A DNA stretch of 64,000 nucleotides. Origin: Streptomyces sp. MMBL 11-1 (GTDB lineage: Bacteria > Actinomycetota > Actinomycetes > Streptomycetales > Streptomycetaceae). Where the stretch lies: assembly GCF_028622875.1 (NCBI RefSeq), contig NZ_CP117710.1, positions 334,979 to 398,978 on the forward strand, in the 5' to 3' direction. The translations under genes were made by a program, and so were the position numbers. Positions 25,062 through 33,491 of this stretch are shown in pieces. The notes beneath the pieces were generated by a model that was given only the letters and a program-made list of their open reading frames with translations, was not told the DNA's origin and did not search any database. Within the stretch, counting starts at the first letter, position 1; each line of letters starts with the position of its first letter.

Positions 25062-25610
25062 TCACGGCGCTGCGACCAGTACGTACGTCCAGGCCTCCGA
25101 CCCGGCAATGCGCCGGTGGAAGCGGCCCGCAGGGCGATGGAACGAGAGTTCCTCGTGGCCACCCTCCAGGCGCTCGACGAGCAACTGCTGAAGCGCGGCC
25201 AGGCTCAGCGTGACGAGAGCCGGCGCGCGGTCTGACCTGTTGACGCGCCGGAGTGCGAGTTCCTCCGGTGCGTACGGGACGGATCCGGAGGCGCTCAGCC
25301 CCCCGAACGCCGCCGCGATGGCATCGGCAGTGCGCAGAGGACTGCCCGGCAGCGGGCCGGTGGTGGGCAACTGCCGGGGTATGAACCGCAAGCTCGTCCG
25401 GATGCCGCGCGGGTGCGCCCCGAAGAGTGCGGGCTCCGGCCCGGCAAGTCCGGCGCGCACCTGGTCGTCCCGAAAGGGACCGGTGCCGTCCGCGTTGAGG
25501 TGGCTGATCCACTGGCCGCCCTGGCGGTGCCAGACCCGGGGGCCGTTCGTCTGGGCGATTCGGTCGCCGTCCCACAGGCGCTGCGGTACAGCCATGGCCG
25601 GTGTTGGCAT
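25062..25610 (-). CDS. hypothetical protein, 182 aa
   Basis: ATG at 25610 with AAGGAC upstream. The N-terminus resembles a small beta domain around a tryptophan (MPTPAMAVPQRLWDGDRIAQ...RVWHRQGGQWISHLNADGTG). The C-terminal half is helical, LVTLSLAALQQLLVERLEGG, then HRRIAGSEAWTYVLVAAP. No recognised family. Second gene of the P5 operon. Confidence 0.6.
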   Translation of the reverse strand: MPTPAMAVPQRLWDGDRIAQTNGPRVWHRQGGQWISHLNADGTGPFRDDQVRAGLAGPEPALFGAHPRGIRTSLRFIPRQLPTTGPLPGSPLRTADAIAAAFGGLSASGSVPYAPEELALRRVNRSDRAPALVTLSLAALQQLLVERLEGGHEELSFHRPAGRFHRRIAGSEAWTYVLVAAP

Positions 25611-25696
25611 GTCCTGTCCTTGATCTCTTCGGAGGTGGGGTGCGCCATCACCGGCGACGGGCGAGGGTGCCCAAGCCCCTGGGGCGGTTGCGGGAT

Positions 25697-26122
25697 TCAG
25701 CGCCGGGCGCGCCGACGGGCGGGGCGGGCGGCGCGGTGCAGCCGGTGGTGGACGGCACAGAGCGTGATGAAGAAGGCGATGGTGAGGGTTCCGGGCAGGG
25801 TGGTCGCGGCGGAGAGCGTGCTGCCGGTGAAGAGGACGCCGAGGGCGAAGCCCGCCAGGGCCAGCAGGGCGAGTCCGTCGGTGAAGGACGCGGCAACCGC
25901 CAGCGTGGGGCGAGAGGTGCGCGTGCCGTGCGAGGCCCCGAGGCCGAGGGCGAAGGCGAGCATCCACAGGCCGAGACCCGAGATGACGGCGAAGGCGAAT
26001 GCCAGCAGAGGCGGCGTGCTGCTGAAAAGGGCGGGCGCCGCCAGGGCGAGGGCCGTGAGGCGCAGAAGCGGGAGTGCTCGCCGGGTGTCGGGGCGGCTGG
26101 GGCGGTTCGCGCTCGCGCTCAT
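25697..26122 (-). CDS. small polytopic membrane protein, 141 aa
   Basis: ATG at 26122 with GAGAGGG upstream. Four hydrophobic helices follow a short Arg/Ser-rich N-terminus: LTALALAAPALFSS, PLLAFAFAVISGLGLWMLAF, DGLALLALAGFALGVLFTG and TLTIAFFITLCAVHHRLH, with a basic end (RAARPARRRARR). Transporter or immunity-like role unknown. First gene after promoter P5. Confidence 0.65.
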   Translation of the reverse strand: MSASANRPSRPDTRRALPLLRLTALALAAPALFSSTPPLLAFAFAVISGLGLWMLAFALGLGASHGTRTSRPTLAVAASFTDGLALLALAGFALGVLFTGSTLSAATTLPGTLTIAFFITLCAVHHRLHRAARPARRRARR

Positions 26123-26174
26123 GGTGTCCCTCTCGGTTCGGAGAGGGCGACGCCCTCCCTCCTCATCGGGAACT

Positions 26175-26215
26175 AATTTACTCACACCCCCTTCGACTGT
26201 CAAGTCATAATTGTC
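26175..26215 (-). promoter_or_regulatory. shared-type promoter P5
   Basis: Minus strand: GACA (26212-26215), 8 bases, TTGACA (26198-26203), 17-base spacer, TAAATT (26175-26180). The upstream GACA overlaps the stop of the preceding gene by two bases. Drives 26122 to 24280. Confidence 0.85.
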
Positions 26216-26465
26216 AAAAGGGGATGGTGGCTTCAGCTGTGCCGTGCGGCCGATTCACGTGGATGACCACCGGCAGGCGGTCGCCCCAATCCGTTGCCTC
26301 CTCGGCGTCGCAGAGGATGAGCAGGCAACCGTCATCGCTGAAGTAGGCGCCGATACGCAGAGGTCCCAGGAGCACGACCGGAATGGCGTCGTCATCCCCT
26401 GGTTCGGGGGTCAGGAAGGAAGCGGTGCGGTTGAGGGCGCGGGCGCGATCGTCCATGGGGGTCAA
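26214..26465 (-). CDS. hypothetical protein, 83 aa
   Basis: TTG at 26465 with GAAGGGA seven bases upstream; the ATG three codons later lacks good spacing. Single beta-rich domain: DAIPVVLLGPLRIGAYFSDD, CLLILCDAEEATDWGDRLPV. Last gene of the long P6 operon. Function unknown. Confidence 0.6.
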   Translation of the reverse strand: MTPMDDRARALNRTASFLTPEPGDDDAIPVVLLGPLRIGAYFSDDGCLLILCDAEEATDWGDRLPVVIHVNRPHGTAEATIPF

Positions 26466-26500
26466 GTGCGTTCCCTTCGTCGTGAGGTGGCGAGCCGGTG

Positions 26501-27073
26501 TCAGGCCGGGCGCGCCGGGGCGTCCTCGTAGGCGGCCCCGAGATCGGTGGGGAGGAACACCCACGGGACGTCCCCCGGGTACAGCACACGGGCGATGAAG
26601 CCGGGCAGCCAGATGCTGTCCCCGCTGATACGGCTCATGGTCGGCCCTAGGTAGGTGACAAGCGTGCCGTACGGATCGGCGATGACGTCCCCGACACGGA
26701 TCTCCTCGCCCGTCGCCACGATGCGCAGGACCCGGATCGCCTCGCGCGGGTCGTGCCGCTCGCCCAGCATGGAGTTCCTGGTGATCGTGGAAGGCTCCTG
26801 GCGCTGCTGCTCGGCGCGCAGGTCGTACGCGGCCAGGGCGGCGTCCCCGGCTGGGGTGATCTCCACCCTGCCGCCGGCATCGGCCCACCGGAGCCAGCCA
26901 CGGCCGAAGGCGCGGTGGACCGCGTCGGGACGCAGGTAAGAGGGGAGAGAGCCTGAGCGGTCGACGAAGCAGCGAAGGGCGCCGAACTCACGTACGGCCG
27001 AGAGAGCCCCGCTCCGCGCGGATCGCAGAGCGCGCGCCTCGCGCCCGCCGGGGTGCTGGATCAGGACGTTCAG
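26501..27073 (-). CDS. hypothetical protein, about 190 aa, CTG start
   Basis: The frame carries clear protein sequence well upstream of the first GTG (26866). A CTG at 27073 has AAGGAG seven bases before it and gives MNVLIQHPGGREARALRSAR. Residues 35-75 (EFGALRCFVDRSGSLPSYLR...VHRAFGRGWLRW) look like a winged-helix DNA-binding segment. The C-terminal half (EEIRVGDVIADPYGTLVTYL...FIARVLYPGDVPWVFLPTDL) is beta-rich. No named family. Confidence 0.6.
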   Translation of the reverse strand: MNVLIQHPGGREARALRSARSGALSAVREFGALRCFVDRSGSLPSYLRPDAVHRAFGRGWLRWADAGGRVEITPAGDAALAAYDLRAEQQRQEPSTITRNSMLGERHDPREAIRVLRIVATGEEIRVGDVIADPYGTLVTYLGPTMSRISGDSIWLPGFIARVLYPGDVPWVFLPTDLGAAYEDAPARPA

Positions 27074-27118
27074 GGTTCTGCTCCTTCGGGAAGTTCATGA
27101 TGGCCGGTCGGACGGAAG

Positions 27119-28006
27119 TCAGGATGCGGTGAGGCGAACGGCGTACGCGGCCAGGGCAGAGGCCGCAGAGCGTTCGTCCCAGCTGACGCGCAGGGTCGAA
27201 CCGTGGCGGCGCAGGACGGTCCGGCGGTCCTCGTGCGCGAACTCGGTACCCGGAGCGCCAGGAAGCCGCCGCGGGAGGTGACGGACATCCTCCCGCTCGC
27301 CGGCGGAGCCGAGGTCCGCGGCCAGGTGGCGAAGATCGTCGTCCCGGTGGACGCAGCCGCCGTGACAGGTCAGCAGGGCCAGGCGGGGGCCGCCGCTCCG
27401 CGCATAGATCGCGTGCCGGGTGTGGCTGCCCATCTGCCGCGTGCGGACCACCGCTGCCGAGGACGCCGGGTTGTTGCGCACCAGCCAGAAGGCTTCACCC
27501 TCGCTGTCCCGGAACGACCGCCCGAGCCGAACACCGGGGGTGTGGCGAATCGTGGCCCAGTCCGCCGAAACGCCGGCCGCTGCCCCCAGCCAGGTGCACG
27601 GCTCCAAGGTGCTGCGCCCGGCTGCCGGGTCGGAGAAGAGTGCCCCGGGTGTGGGCGGCAGGGGCCGGACGCGGACCAGGAGCAGCGGGGTGGCCGCGGG
27701 CCAGTCGATGCCGTGCTCGCGAAGATGCGCGTGCTGGACTGGGCAGGCGCCGCATCGGCCGGGTTCCGGCGCGCTGCAGCGATCGAAGCCGCCCCACCGC
27801 TGGCGTCCGGTCATGGACTCGAAGAGAGTCGGATAGTTGGTGGGCAGCAGACCGCACTGGTTGCGGTCCCCGAAGTGGGCGCTGAGCGAAAGCCGGTTCC
27901 AGCCCTGCCCGTCGGGGCCTCGGGGGCCGTAGCCGGGTGCGGGCAGAAAGAGCGTCAAGCCGGGCTCCGTGTTGTCGTCGTGGAAAAGGGGAGGGGACGG
28001 GCCCAT
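27119..28006 (-). CDS. hypothetical protein, 295 aa
   Basis: ATG at 28006, weak ribosome site. Contains a Cys cluster, GGFDRCSAPEPGRCGACPVQ near residue 80, then a globular part with WLVRNNPASSAAVVRTRQMG and ALLTCHGGCVHRDDDLRHLA. The C-terminus ends RVSWDERSAASALAAYAVRL. Zinc or iron binding is possible from the cysteines. Unknown family. In the P6 operon. Confidence 0.6.
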   Translation of the reverse strand: MGPSPPLFHDDNTEPGLTLFLPAPGYGPRGPDGQGWNRLSLSAHFGDRNQCGLLPTNYPTLFESMTGRQRWGGFDRCSAPEPGRCGACPVQHAHLREHGIDWPAATPLLLVRVRPLPPTPGALFSDPAAGRSTLEPCTWLGAAAGVSADWATIRHTPGVRLGRSFRDSEGEAFWLVRNNPASSAAVVRTRQMGSHTRHAIYARSGGPRLALLTCHGGCVHRDDDLRHLAADLGSAGEREDVRHLPRRLPGAPGTEFAHEDRRTVLRRHGSTLRVSWDERSAASALAAYAVRLTAS

Positions 28007-28048
28007 TGGCGGGCTGCCGCCAGGACGGGCGGCACAAGGCCCGTGGGG

Positions 28049-28747
28049 CTACGTGTGTGCGAAGTCGCGTTCGTGCTCCGGGCAGTGGTCGTCGTTCCGC
28101 CCCTTGGGCGCGGTGCAGAACTCCGTGAACGGCGTGCCTTCGGCTGCCTGCCAGCCGCACTGCCAGGACTGGACGTCCCCCGCCGTCGGGGCACGCGGCG
28201 GCAGTGCAACAGAACGGCGGCCGAGAAGCAGCGCGCGCCACGACGCGGTCAGGTTCGCGGCGTCGCCGTCCTCGGCGGGGTAGAGGCCGAAGAACTCGGC
28301 GGCCTCGGCGTCGCGGAACTCCAACTCCGCCTGGCCGACTTCCCAGTCGCCGTAGAGCTGGCCCACGACGCAGTCGGCGCTGGAGTCGATGTCGAGCACG
28401 CTGGGGTCGATCCGGTCCCGCCAGCCGGCGGGCCCGTACCGGTCGAGGAGCCTGACGCCGTTGTCCACGCGGACGTCGGCAGACAGCGGTTCAATGATCA
28501 CGTGGTTCTCCGGGGAGTCGTGGGCTGACAGGCGACGGCCGCCCGGCCGCCCGGGGGGTGTTCTTGACCGCATCAGCCCCTGACGGTGGCGTTGTGCTGG
28601 GCCATACAGCCGGCGGGCTTCGGCCGGATCCGCGTGGACGTAAGCGATCAGGCTGCCCTGTGACTCGTCGACGATTCCGCGCGTCGCGGGGCCGAAAGAG
28701 GCGCGACCGGGGTCGTCCTCGGCGATCGAAGCGTCCACGAAGATCAT
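28049..28747 (-). CDS. hypothetical protein, 232 aa
   Basis: ATG at 28747 with GGAAGAGAG upstream. Residues 95-150 (VRLLDRYGPAGWRDRIDPSV, LDIDSSADCVVGQLYGDWEV) resemble a small stand-alone protein family I have seen widely in Streptomyces plasmids and phages. The N-terminal 60 residues (MIFVDASIAEDDPGRASFGP) and the Cys/His-containing end (CTAPKGRNDDHCPEHERDF) are extra. Function unknown. Confidence 0.6.
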   Translation of the reverse strand: MIFVDASIAEDDPGRASFGPATRGIVDESQGSLIAYVHADPAEARRLYGPAQRHRQGLMRSRTPPGRPGGRRLSAHDSPENHVIIEPLSADVRVDNGVRLLDRYGPAGWRDRIDPSVLDIDSSADCVVGQLYGDWEVGQAELEFRDAEAAEFFGLYPAEDGDAANLTASWRALLLGRRSVALPPRAPTAGDVQSWQCGWQAAEGTPFTEFCTAPKGRNDDHCPEHERDFAHT

Positions 28748-28814
28748 GGGGCGGCTCTCTTCCTTACGGAAGTCGCGAGTTGGGGATGCTGGACGGCTAT
28801 GGGGCCGCCCTGCG

Positions 28815-29081
28815 TCAGGTCAGGTCCCGAGCACCTTCGGGTACGGCCGACAGGGCAGTGCGCATGGCGTCGTCGATCTCCGTGCTCAGGTCGTGGAGCG
28901 CGGCGTGGCGAGCGACCGTCACGTCATGGTCGGAGCCGTCCATGGCGAAGTCAGTGGGGCTCAGAGGCTGCATCGAGTCCCAGGTCGAGTTGGTGACGGC
29001 GAGGAGAGCCGCCCGGCACTGCGCCAGCGTGGCGTTGGCGATGAGGGCGTCGATGTCCGGCTTGGGGGCCTGGGCGGGCAT
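28815..29081 (-). CDS. hypothetical protein, 88 aa
   Basis: ATG at 29081 with GGAGGAACC upstream. Helical, acidic: PDIDALIANATLAQCRAALL and LSTEIDDAMRTALSAVPEGA. No known motif. In the P6 operon. Confidence 0.6.
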   Translation of the reverse strand: MPAQAPKPDIDALIANATLAQCRAALLAVTNSTWDSMQPLSPTDFAMDGSDHDVTVARHAALHDLSTEIDDAMRTALSAVPEGARDLT

Positions 29082-29140
29082 GGTTCCTCCACTGTCTTGG
29101 ATTCGGGGGATCGGGTCGGCCACCTGGCCGGTCGGCGGCG

Positions 29141-29413
29141 TCAGATGACGCGCATCCCGACGAGACGGGGGCCGGTGTCGCGCACTCCGCACCACTCGTC
29201 GGCGCAGTCGGGGCACAGGACGTAACAGCCGCACTCGTCGCGGTCCAGCACATGCCATCCGGCGTCCTGCGCTTCGTGTTCGCCGTCGCCGTCCTCGAAG
29301 AACGGGGACTGCCTCGGGCACTGATCGCAGGTGATCCGCTCGTACTCCGTCACGTCCATCGGGTGCACCGGAACGAGAAGCGGGGCGGTGGTCTCGGCGA
29401 TCAGAACGGTCAA
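29141..29413 (-). CDS. small zinc-ribbon-like protein, 90 aa
   Basis: TTG at 29413 with GGGAG upstream. Two Cys pairs, CDQCPR near residue 29 and CPDC near residue 67, plus DECGCYVL and EWC, fit a zinc ribbon. First gene after promoter P6. Possibly nucleic-acid or protein binding. Confidence 0.65.
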   Translation of the reverse strand: MTVLIAETTAPLLVPVHPMDVTEYERITCDQCPRQSPFFEDGDGEHEAQDAGWHVLDRDECGCYVLCPDCADEWCGVRDTGPRLVGMRVI

Positions 29414-29479
29414 AGCGCGTCTCCCGGGAGAGGTGGGGCGGGTTGCTTGCCGGGGCTGATGCCCGCCCCGACAAGAACT

Positions 29480-29520
29480 AATTTACTCTATAGGCGCGCG
29501 ACAGTCAAATCTGTGTTGTC
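29480..29520 (-). promoter_or_regulatory. shared-type promoter P6
   Basis: Minus strand: GACA (29517-29520), 8 bases, TTGACT (29503-29508), 17-base spacer, TAAATT (29480-29485). Drives the six genes from 29413 down to 26214. Confidence 0.85.
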
Positions 29521-30130
29521 ATTCGGTGTTGACTGCGGTCCGGACTCGCTCGGCGTTCGCCATGCTGGCGGCCGACTGGGGGGAGCCTCCGCCGTTGACG
29601 ACGAGATAGAACGCGGCCTCGTCCGCTTCGGTGGCGCACTCCTTGGTCTCGCCGACGAGCAGCGAGCAGTACCGCTCCATGAACCTCACACCCTTCTCGG
29701 TGAGGCCCGAGTGGCGGACGTAGGGGCCGTCGTCGGTGTCCTCGGTGCGCCCGACGTGGTCAGCGGGAAGCCAGGAAGCCGGGATGGTGAACTCGCTGTT
29801 GAACCACATCACCGCCGTGGTGAGGCGCTGTTTGCCGTCCACGCAGGCCCACAGCGGCTCCCCCGGCGTCTCGTAGGGATCGCGGCCGGGGTTGGCTGCC
29901 GCCCAGGCCGAGTTGCAGCGGTCGGAGAGGATCACGACCCCGGCCGGCCTGCCCAGAAGCCAGGTGTGGACGAGATTGATGCGCTGATCCGGCGTCCATA
30001 CGTCGCCGCGCTGATAGGACGGGTCGAGCGTGATCTCGCCTTCCACGATCCGGCGGGCGAGCCACTTCGCGGACTGGAAGGAGGGGGTCAGGCTGATGTG
30101 GTCGAGCGGCGCGGCTGTCTGGCGGGTCAT
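29519..30130 (-). CDS. stand-alone DUF262 (ParB/GmrS-like) protein
   Basis: 203 aa, ATG with GAGGAA upstream. DUF262 signature: LDPSYQRGDVWTPDQRINLV at residues 35-54, then LLGRPAGVVILSDR and the conserved DGKQRLTTAVMWFN near residue 98. DUF262 is the ParB/Srx-like domain that binds and hydrolyses NTPs in GmrSD-type restriction enzymes. Here the usual C-terminal nuclease domain (DUF1524) is absent. Sole gene under promoter P7. A defence, anti-restriction or toxin role is possible but not shown. Confidence 0.75.
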   Translation of the reverse strand: MTRQTAAPLDHISLTPSFQSAKWLARRIVEGEITLDPSYQRGDVWTPDQRINLVHTWLLGRPAGVVILSDRCNSAWAAANPGRDPYETPGEPLWACVDGKQRLTTAVMWFNSEFTIPASWLPADHVGRTEDTDDGPYVRHSGLTEKGVRFMERYCSLLVGETKECATEADEAAFYLVVNGGGSPQSAASMANAERVRTAVNTE

Positions 30131-30371
30131 ACGTTCCTCGGCGAAGTCGTGTCCCCTTCGGGGGGCGGGGTGTGCAACGCGGACGTACGGGCCGCGTCCG
30201 GGCTCGATAGGCGGGGAGGCCGCACCGTAACGTGCGGAGGGCCGGGGAGGCGTAAGCCCTGGCCTGTATGAGTGGGCGGCGCAAGGCCCTGTCGAAGGGC
30301 GGGGTCAATGGTCCGCGCGCCCTGGGCCGGGTGCTTGCTCCAGGGCCCATCCCTCGGAGCCCGCAGGCGCT

Positions 30372-30413
30372 AATTTACGCCTACGGGTGCCGTCAGGTCA
30401 ATTGTTACGCGTC
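30372..30413 (-). promoter_or_regulatory. shared-type promoter P7
   Basis: Minus strand: GACG (30410-30413), 8 bases, TTGACC (30396-30401), 18-base spacer, TAAATT (30372-30377). Drives the DUF262 gene; divergent from P8, which starts only 36 bases away. Confidence 0.75.
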
Positions 30414-30448
30414 ATTCAAGCCCCGCCGAGGCGGCGTTCGTCGCCAAT

Positions 30449-30489
30449 GACATGGAAGAATTGACACAATCAAGCAATGTGAGTAAATT
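30449..30489 (+). promoter_or_regulatory. shared-type promoter P8
   Basis: GACA (30449-30452), 8 bases, TTGACA (30461-30466), 17-base spacer, TAAATT (30484-30489) in GAGTAAATTAG context. Drives 30605 onward. Confidence 0.85.
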
Positions 30490-30604
30490 AGGTCCTTAGT
30501 TGCTCTGCCTCCTCGCGACGGCGAATCCGCCGCTGACCCGACACGGCTCGCCGAGGCTTCGTCCAGCTGCTCCGAGCGCGGAGCACTCAGCAGGAGGTAC
30601 TTCA

Positions 30605-30799
30605 ATGGCTGCCCAGACCACTTCCCGCGAGACCGTCTACCTGCAGTGGGACCGTCACGGATTCATGACGTCGGTGGTCGAGTTCCCCGCCGGCCACGAC
30701 TGCGAGCTGATCGAGAGGTGGCGTCGCCGCGTCACAGCAAACGGCGGCTGGCCGGTCGAAGCGGGGAGCCCTGCACCGCTCACGACAAGCGGCGGCTGA
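30605..30799 (+). CDS. small hypothetical protein, 64 aa
   Basis: ATG with CAGGAGG upstream. MAAQTTSRETVYLQWDRHGF then VVEFPAGHDCELIERWRRRV; single small domain. First gene after promoter P8. Unknown. Confidence 0.6.
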   Translation: MAAQTTSRETVYLQWDRHGFMTSVVEFPAGHDCELIERWRRRVTANGGWPVEAGSPAPLTTSGG

Positions 30800-30861
30800 G
30801 CACGACATGTTCAGCCAGATGGCATCGCCTCGCAGTACGCCCTGATTCTTGGAGGAGCCCC

Positions 30862-31461
30862 ATGAGTGACGCCACCCGCTGCGCCCACTGCCTCATGCCC
30901 GCTGAAGCGGACTCGGCCGGCATCGCGGCCGAGCACGACTTCCCCTACGCCGCGTACAACTACGGACTGTGCAAGGGATCGAACAAGCCCACCCTTGCAG
31001 CACCAGCCACTCCGCCCGCCGTCTGGGGGGACGACAGCCGCCGGTTCGTTGAGATCGGCGTGCTGCCCTCTCCGCTTCCGCGCGCCGAGAGGGCAGGGTG
31101 GACCATCACCGTCAGCGGAGTCCGCTTCACGCACTTCTGGCACTGCTGGAGCTGCCGCAAGCCGGTCCACGTCGCCACCGACGGCGGGGTCATCAGGGCG
31201 GGCTTCGACTCCAAGGGGCGCTTCTTCGAGACGTCCCGGCCCGGTCGCCGCGCCACCTACGTCGGACCGTGCCCGAATGGCTGCGGCACCCAGCTGAGCC
31301 TGGGCACCGGCAGGTCCGGCGGCGAGTCTCACCCGCTTCCCGTGGCCGAGGGGCGCACCGTCCTGAACCGCGAGTGGGAGATCCTGCGCCACGACCTCGG
31401 CGTACACACTCCCGAGATGACAAGAAGCGATCTGGCGCGGCTGCGTCCGACCACCGGGTGA
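30862..31461 (+). CDS. hypothetical protein with several Cys motifs, 199 aa
   Basis: ATG with GGAGGAG upstream. CAHCLM at residue 8, HCWSCRKPVH near 94 and CPNGCG near 134 suggest three zinc-binding points. Between them lies GWTITVSGVRFTHFW. The C-terminus WEILRHDLGVHTPEMTRSDL is helical. Second gene of the P8 operon. Function unknown; nucleic-acid binding is possible. Confidence 0.65.
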   Translation: MSDATRCAHCLMPAEADSAGIAAEHDFPYAAYNYGLCKGSNKPTLAAPATPPAVWGDDSRRFVEIGVLPSPLPRAERAGWTITVSGVRFTHFWHCWSCRKPVHVATDGGVIRAGFDSKGRFFETSRPGRRATYVGPCPNGCGTQLSLGTGRSGGESHPLPVAEGRTVLNREWEILRHDLGVHTPEMTRSDLARLRPTTG

Positions 31462-31593
31462 CTCCACCCGCGCCCGCCCCCGGCCCTGCCGCTGAGGTGG
31501 CCTCACGTGCCGGCTCCAGGCTGGCGCGCCGAGGGCGGGATACCTCTCCGAACTCGCCTTGTACCCAGTTCCCTGACGTCCCCTGGAGCCTTC

Positions 31594-31965
31594 ATGCCGT
31601 TTCACCAGATCCACCCCTATCCGGCCTGCGACCCGGGGTTCCGCCTCGACATCGACGGCCGAGCCCGATTTCTTCATGCAGGCTTCACCGTCGACATCCA
31701 GGTGCGCCCGGCAACTCACGAGGACATGCCGCCGTCCGTCAGCGAGGTGCCCTCCTTCGCCGTCATGATGATCGGCACCATCACCATGGAGGGCGCCGTG
31801 CTGTGCGAGGTGTCCGAAGCTGCCAACGAGCGTGAGCCCGCCCGCATGCGCGAAGCCCTGGAGTCGGCTCTCTCCCGCGCGGTCGAGGAGGCTCGACGGG
31901 CGGTCGAGAAGATGGTGAAGCGTATCGAGCAGATCGACCGCGAGCAGCGTTCCGCCTCTGGGTGA
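31594..31965 (+). CDS. hypothetical protein, 123 aa
   Basis: ATG with CTGGAG upstream. N-terminal beta sequence (FRLDIDGRARFLHAGFTVDI, FAVMMIGTITMEGAVLCEVS) is followed by a long charged helix (MREALESALSRAVEEARRAV EKMVKRIE in part) likely to form a coiled coil. Last gene of the P8 unit, just before P9. Confidence 0.6.
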   Translation: MPFHQIHPYPACDPGFRLDIDGRARFLHAGFTVDIQVRPATHEDMPPSVSEVPSFAVMMIGTITMEGAVLCEVSEAANEREPARMREALESALSRAVEEARRAVEKMVKRIEQIDREQRSASG

Positions 31966-31987
31966 CAGCGCAGGCGCACGACTGTTC

Positions 31988-32028
31988 GACATGTAAAAAT
32001 TGACAACAGCACACGTTCTGGGTAAATT
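31988..32028 (+). promoter_or_regulatory. shared-type promoter P9
   Basis: GACA (31988-31991), 8 bases, TTGACA (32000-32005), 17-base spacer, TAAATT (32023-32028). Drives the gene at 32279 after a 250-base leader that holds no obvious gene. Confidence 0.8.
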
Positions 32029-32278
32029 AGTTTCTGTTGGTCGGCGCGCTGCGACCGTCCTCGCCGGAGTGCCCGCCCCCCCCGTAGGGGCCTCCACCAC
32101 CTGGCGGACCCGGGCGGGGCGACGAGGCGCCCTCGGCGTAGCCGACCAGTCGCCCGGTGCACACCGGCCGAGTCCAGCCCGAGAGCCCCGGACTCCGTAG
32201 CTCCCCGAGCCCGACAAAGATCCAAGCCGCAGGTCCGAGCTTCCACAACATCCCGCCACTGCCCGAGGGGTTACAACC

Positions 32279-32656
32279 ATGAGCCGACGAAAGACCAACG
32301 ACCTCACGCTCCGGACGCCTCTTCCCCCCGTCCCGGGCGTCGGCGCCCTCGGCATCCGAGTCACGTACGCCACCAACGCCCCGGCGGGCTGGACGGTGGC
32401 ACTGCTGCGGCTGCCCAACGACTACTACGTCGCCATCGGCCACAACCCGCGCGAGCAGTGGGCTGTGGCGTTGCATCACTACGTCGTCCAGGGCACCCGC
32501 GTCGTCGACCCCCGGCCGCTGCGCACCGATCCGTTCACGGGCACTTCTGCGACCTACGGCATCAAGTGGCCGTGGACGGACGGCTACGGAACCGCCTCCG
32601 TCCTGCGCGCTCTCGCCACCCTCGATCCCTACATTCAGAAGCCCGAAGCCTCCTGA
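32279..32656 (+). CDS. hypothetical protein, 125 aa
   Basis: ATG start; ribosome site weak (GAGGGG upstream). Compact beta-rich domain: LGIRVTYATNAPAGWTVALL, DYYVAIGHNPREQWAVALHH. No recognised motif. First gene after P9; the tRNA-like element at 32716 lies 60 bases downstream. Confidence 0.6.
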   Translation: MSRRKTNDLTLRTPLPPVPGVGALGIRVTYATNAPAGWTVALLRLPNDYYVAIGHNPREQWAVALHHYVVQGTRVVDPRPLRTDPFTGTSATYGIKWPWTDGYGTASVLRALATLDPYIQKPEAS

Positions 32657-32715
32657 CCCCCACGGTGCCCGACCGTTCACCGAACCGGTGGACGGTCGTG
32701 TCCCGCTCCCCTCTC

Positions 32716-32808
32716 GTCCACGCTCCAAGGCCCGAAAGGCCTGGGGAGGCAGCGGCCCCTAGCACAGGGCCGTGTGCTGTTGCGCAGGTTCGAATCCTGC
32801 CGTGGGCG
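32716..32808 (+). ncRNA. tRNA-like structure
   Basis: Acceptor arms GTCCACG (32716-32722) and CGTGGGC (32801-32807) pair over seven bases with one G-T. A canonical T-arm (five-base stems around TTCGAAT, 32784-32800) precedes the 3' acceptor. A stem of GGCCC/GGGCC encloses CTAGCACA, an eight-base loop in the anticodon position. The 5' arm has CTCC/GGAG around an extra hairpin instead of a normal D-arm. Total 93 bases. Likely a degenerate or unusual tRNA; the reading is mine and unverified. Confidence 0.4.
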
Positions 32809-33002
32809 CTCACGCCCACGTTCCCGCCCCACCCTGGGGCCCTCACCAGGCCGACGCCGTCAGCCGGCAGAACCCGTGGCCCTTCAAACTTGCTCGTCCG
32901 AGGACGCGCTACAGGTCAGCCCATCAGACACACGGTCGCCCGCACAGCCAGACCGGGTGCGCCTCCCCGGCGCGACCAACGGCACCTGAAAGGCCCGCTC
33001 GC

Positions 33003-33236
33003 ATGCAACCAGATGGACGGACTGTCCGAGACGAAGATCCGCGGCGGCGGACCGTTTGCAGGCTCTGCGGCAGCGGCCGCCTGATCCCGTATGACTACCG
33101 GCCGGAGCCCACTCGCCGTCAGGACTCCAGGCACTGCTTCGACGGACTGCGGAAAGCAGACCATCACTGCGTCACGACGTGCTTCAAGACCGGGCTGTTG
33201 TGTCTGAACTGCAGGCTGTTGAATGACGTTTCGTGA
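33003..33236 (+). CDS. small Cys-rich protein, 77 aa
   Basis: ATG with GAAAGG upstream. CRLC near residue 19, then RHCFDG, CVTTCF and CLNC, eight Cys-rich positions that suggest one or two zinc sites. Begins MQPDGRTVRDEDPRRRTVCR. Unknown family. Confidence 0.6.
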   Translation: MQPDGRTVRDEDPRRRTVCRLCGSGRLIPYDYRPEPTRRQDSRHCFDGLRKADHHCVTTCFKTGLLCLNCRLLNDVS

Positions 33237-33299
33237 GTGCTCGGAGCCCACCCGGACCAAGGCAACACGAGCCCGCGCCGAGTCCAAGGAGAACTGCTC

Positions 33300-33489
33300 A
33301 TGACGAGAACCGAGTACGGCATCGCCTCTGCGTCCCGCTCCGGCGACATTGAACCACTGGGCCGGCCGACTGGGCCCTGAAGCTGCCAAAGAGCGCCTCG
33401 CGGACAGCCGTGCCGCCTGGCCGGACGTGCATCTCGTCCAGTGCACCGGCGACACGTGGCAGACCGCCACCGAGGCAGAGGAGGACTGA
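33300..33489 (+). pseudogene. small frameshifted gene
   Basis: ATG at 33300 has a strong AAGGAG site and opens MTRTEYGIASASRSGDIEPL but stops at 33380. The +1 frame continues NHWAGRLGPEAAKERLADSR...WQTATEAEED to 33489. Together the two halves look like one small protein of a type common in Streptomyces plasmids and phages. One indel before about 33355 would restore it. It could be real decay or a sequencing error. Confidence 0.5.
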
Positions 33490-33491
33490 CC

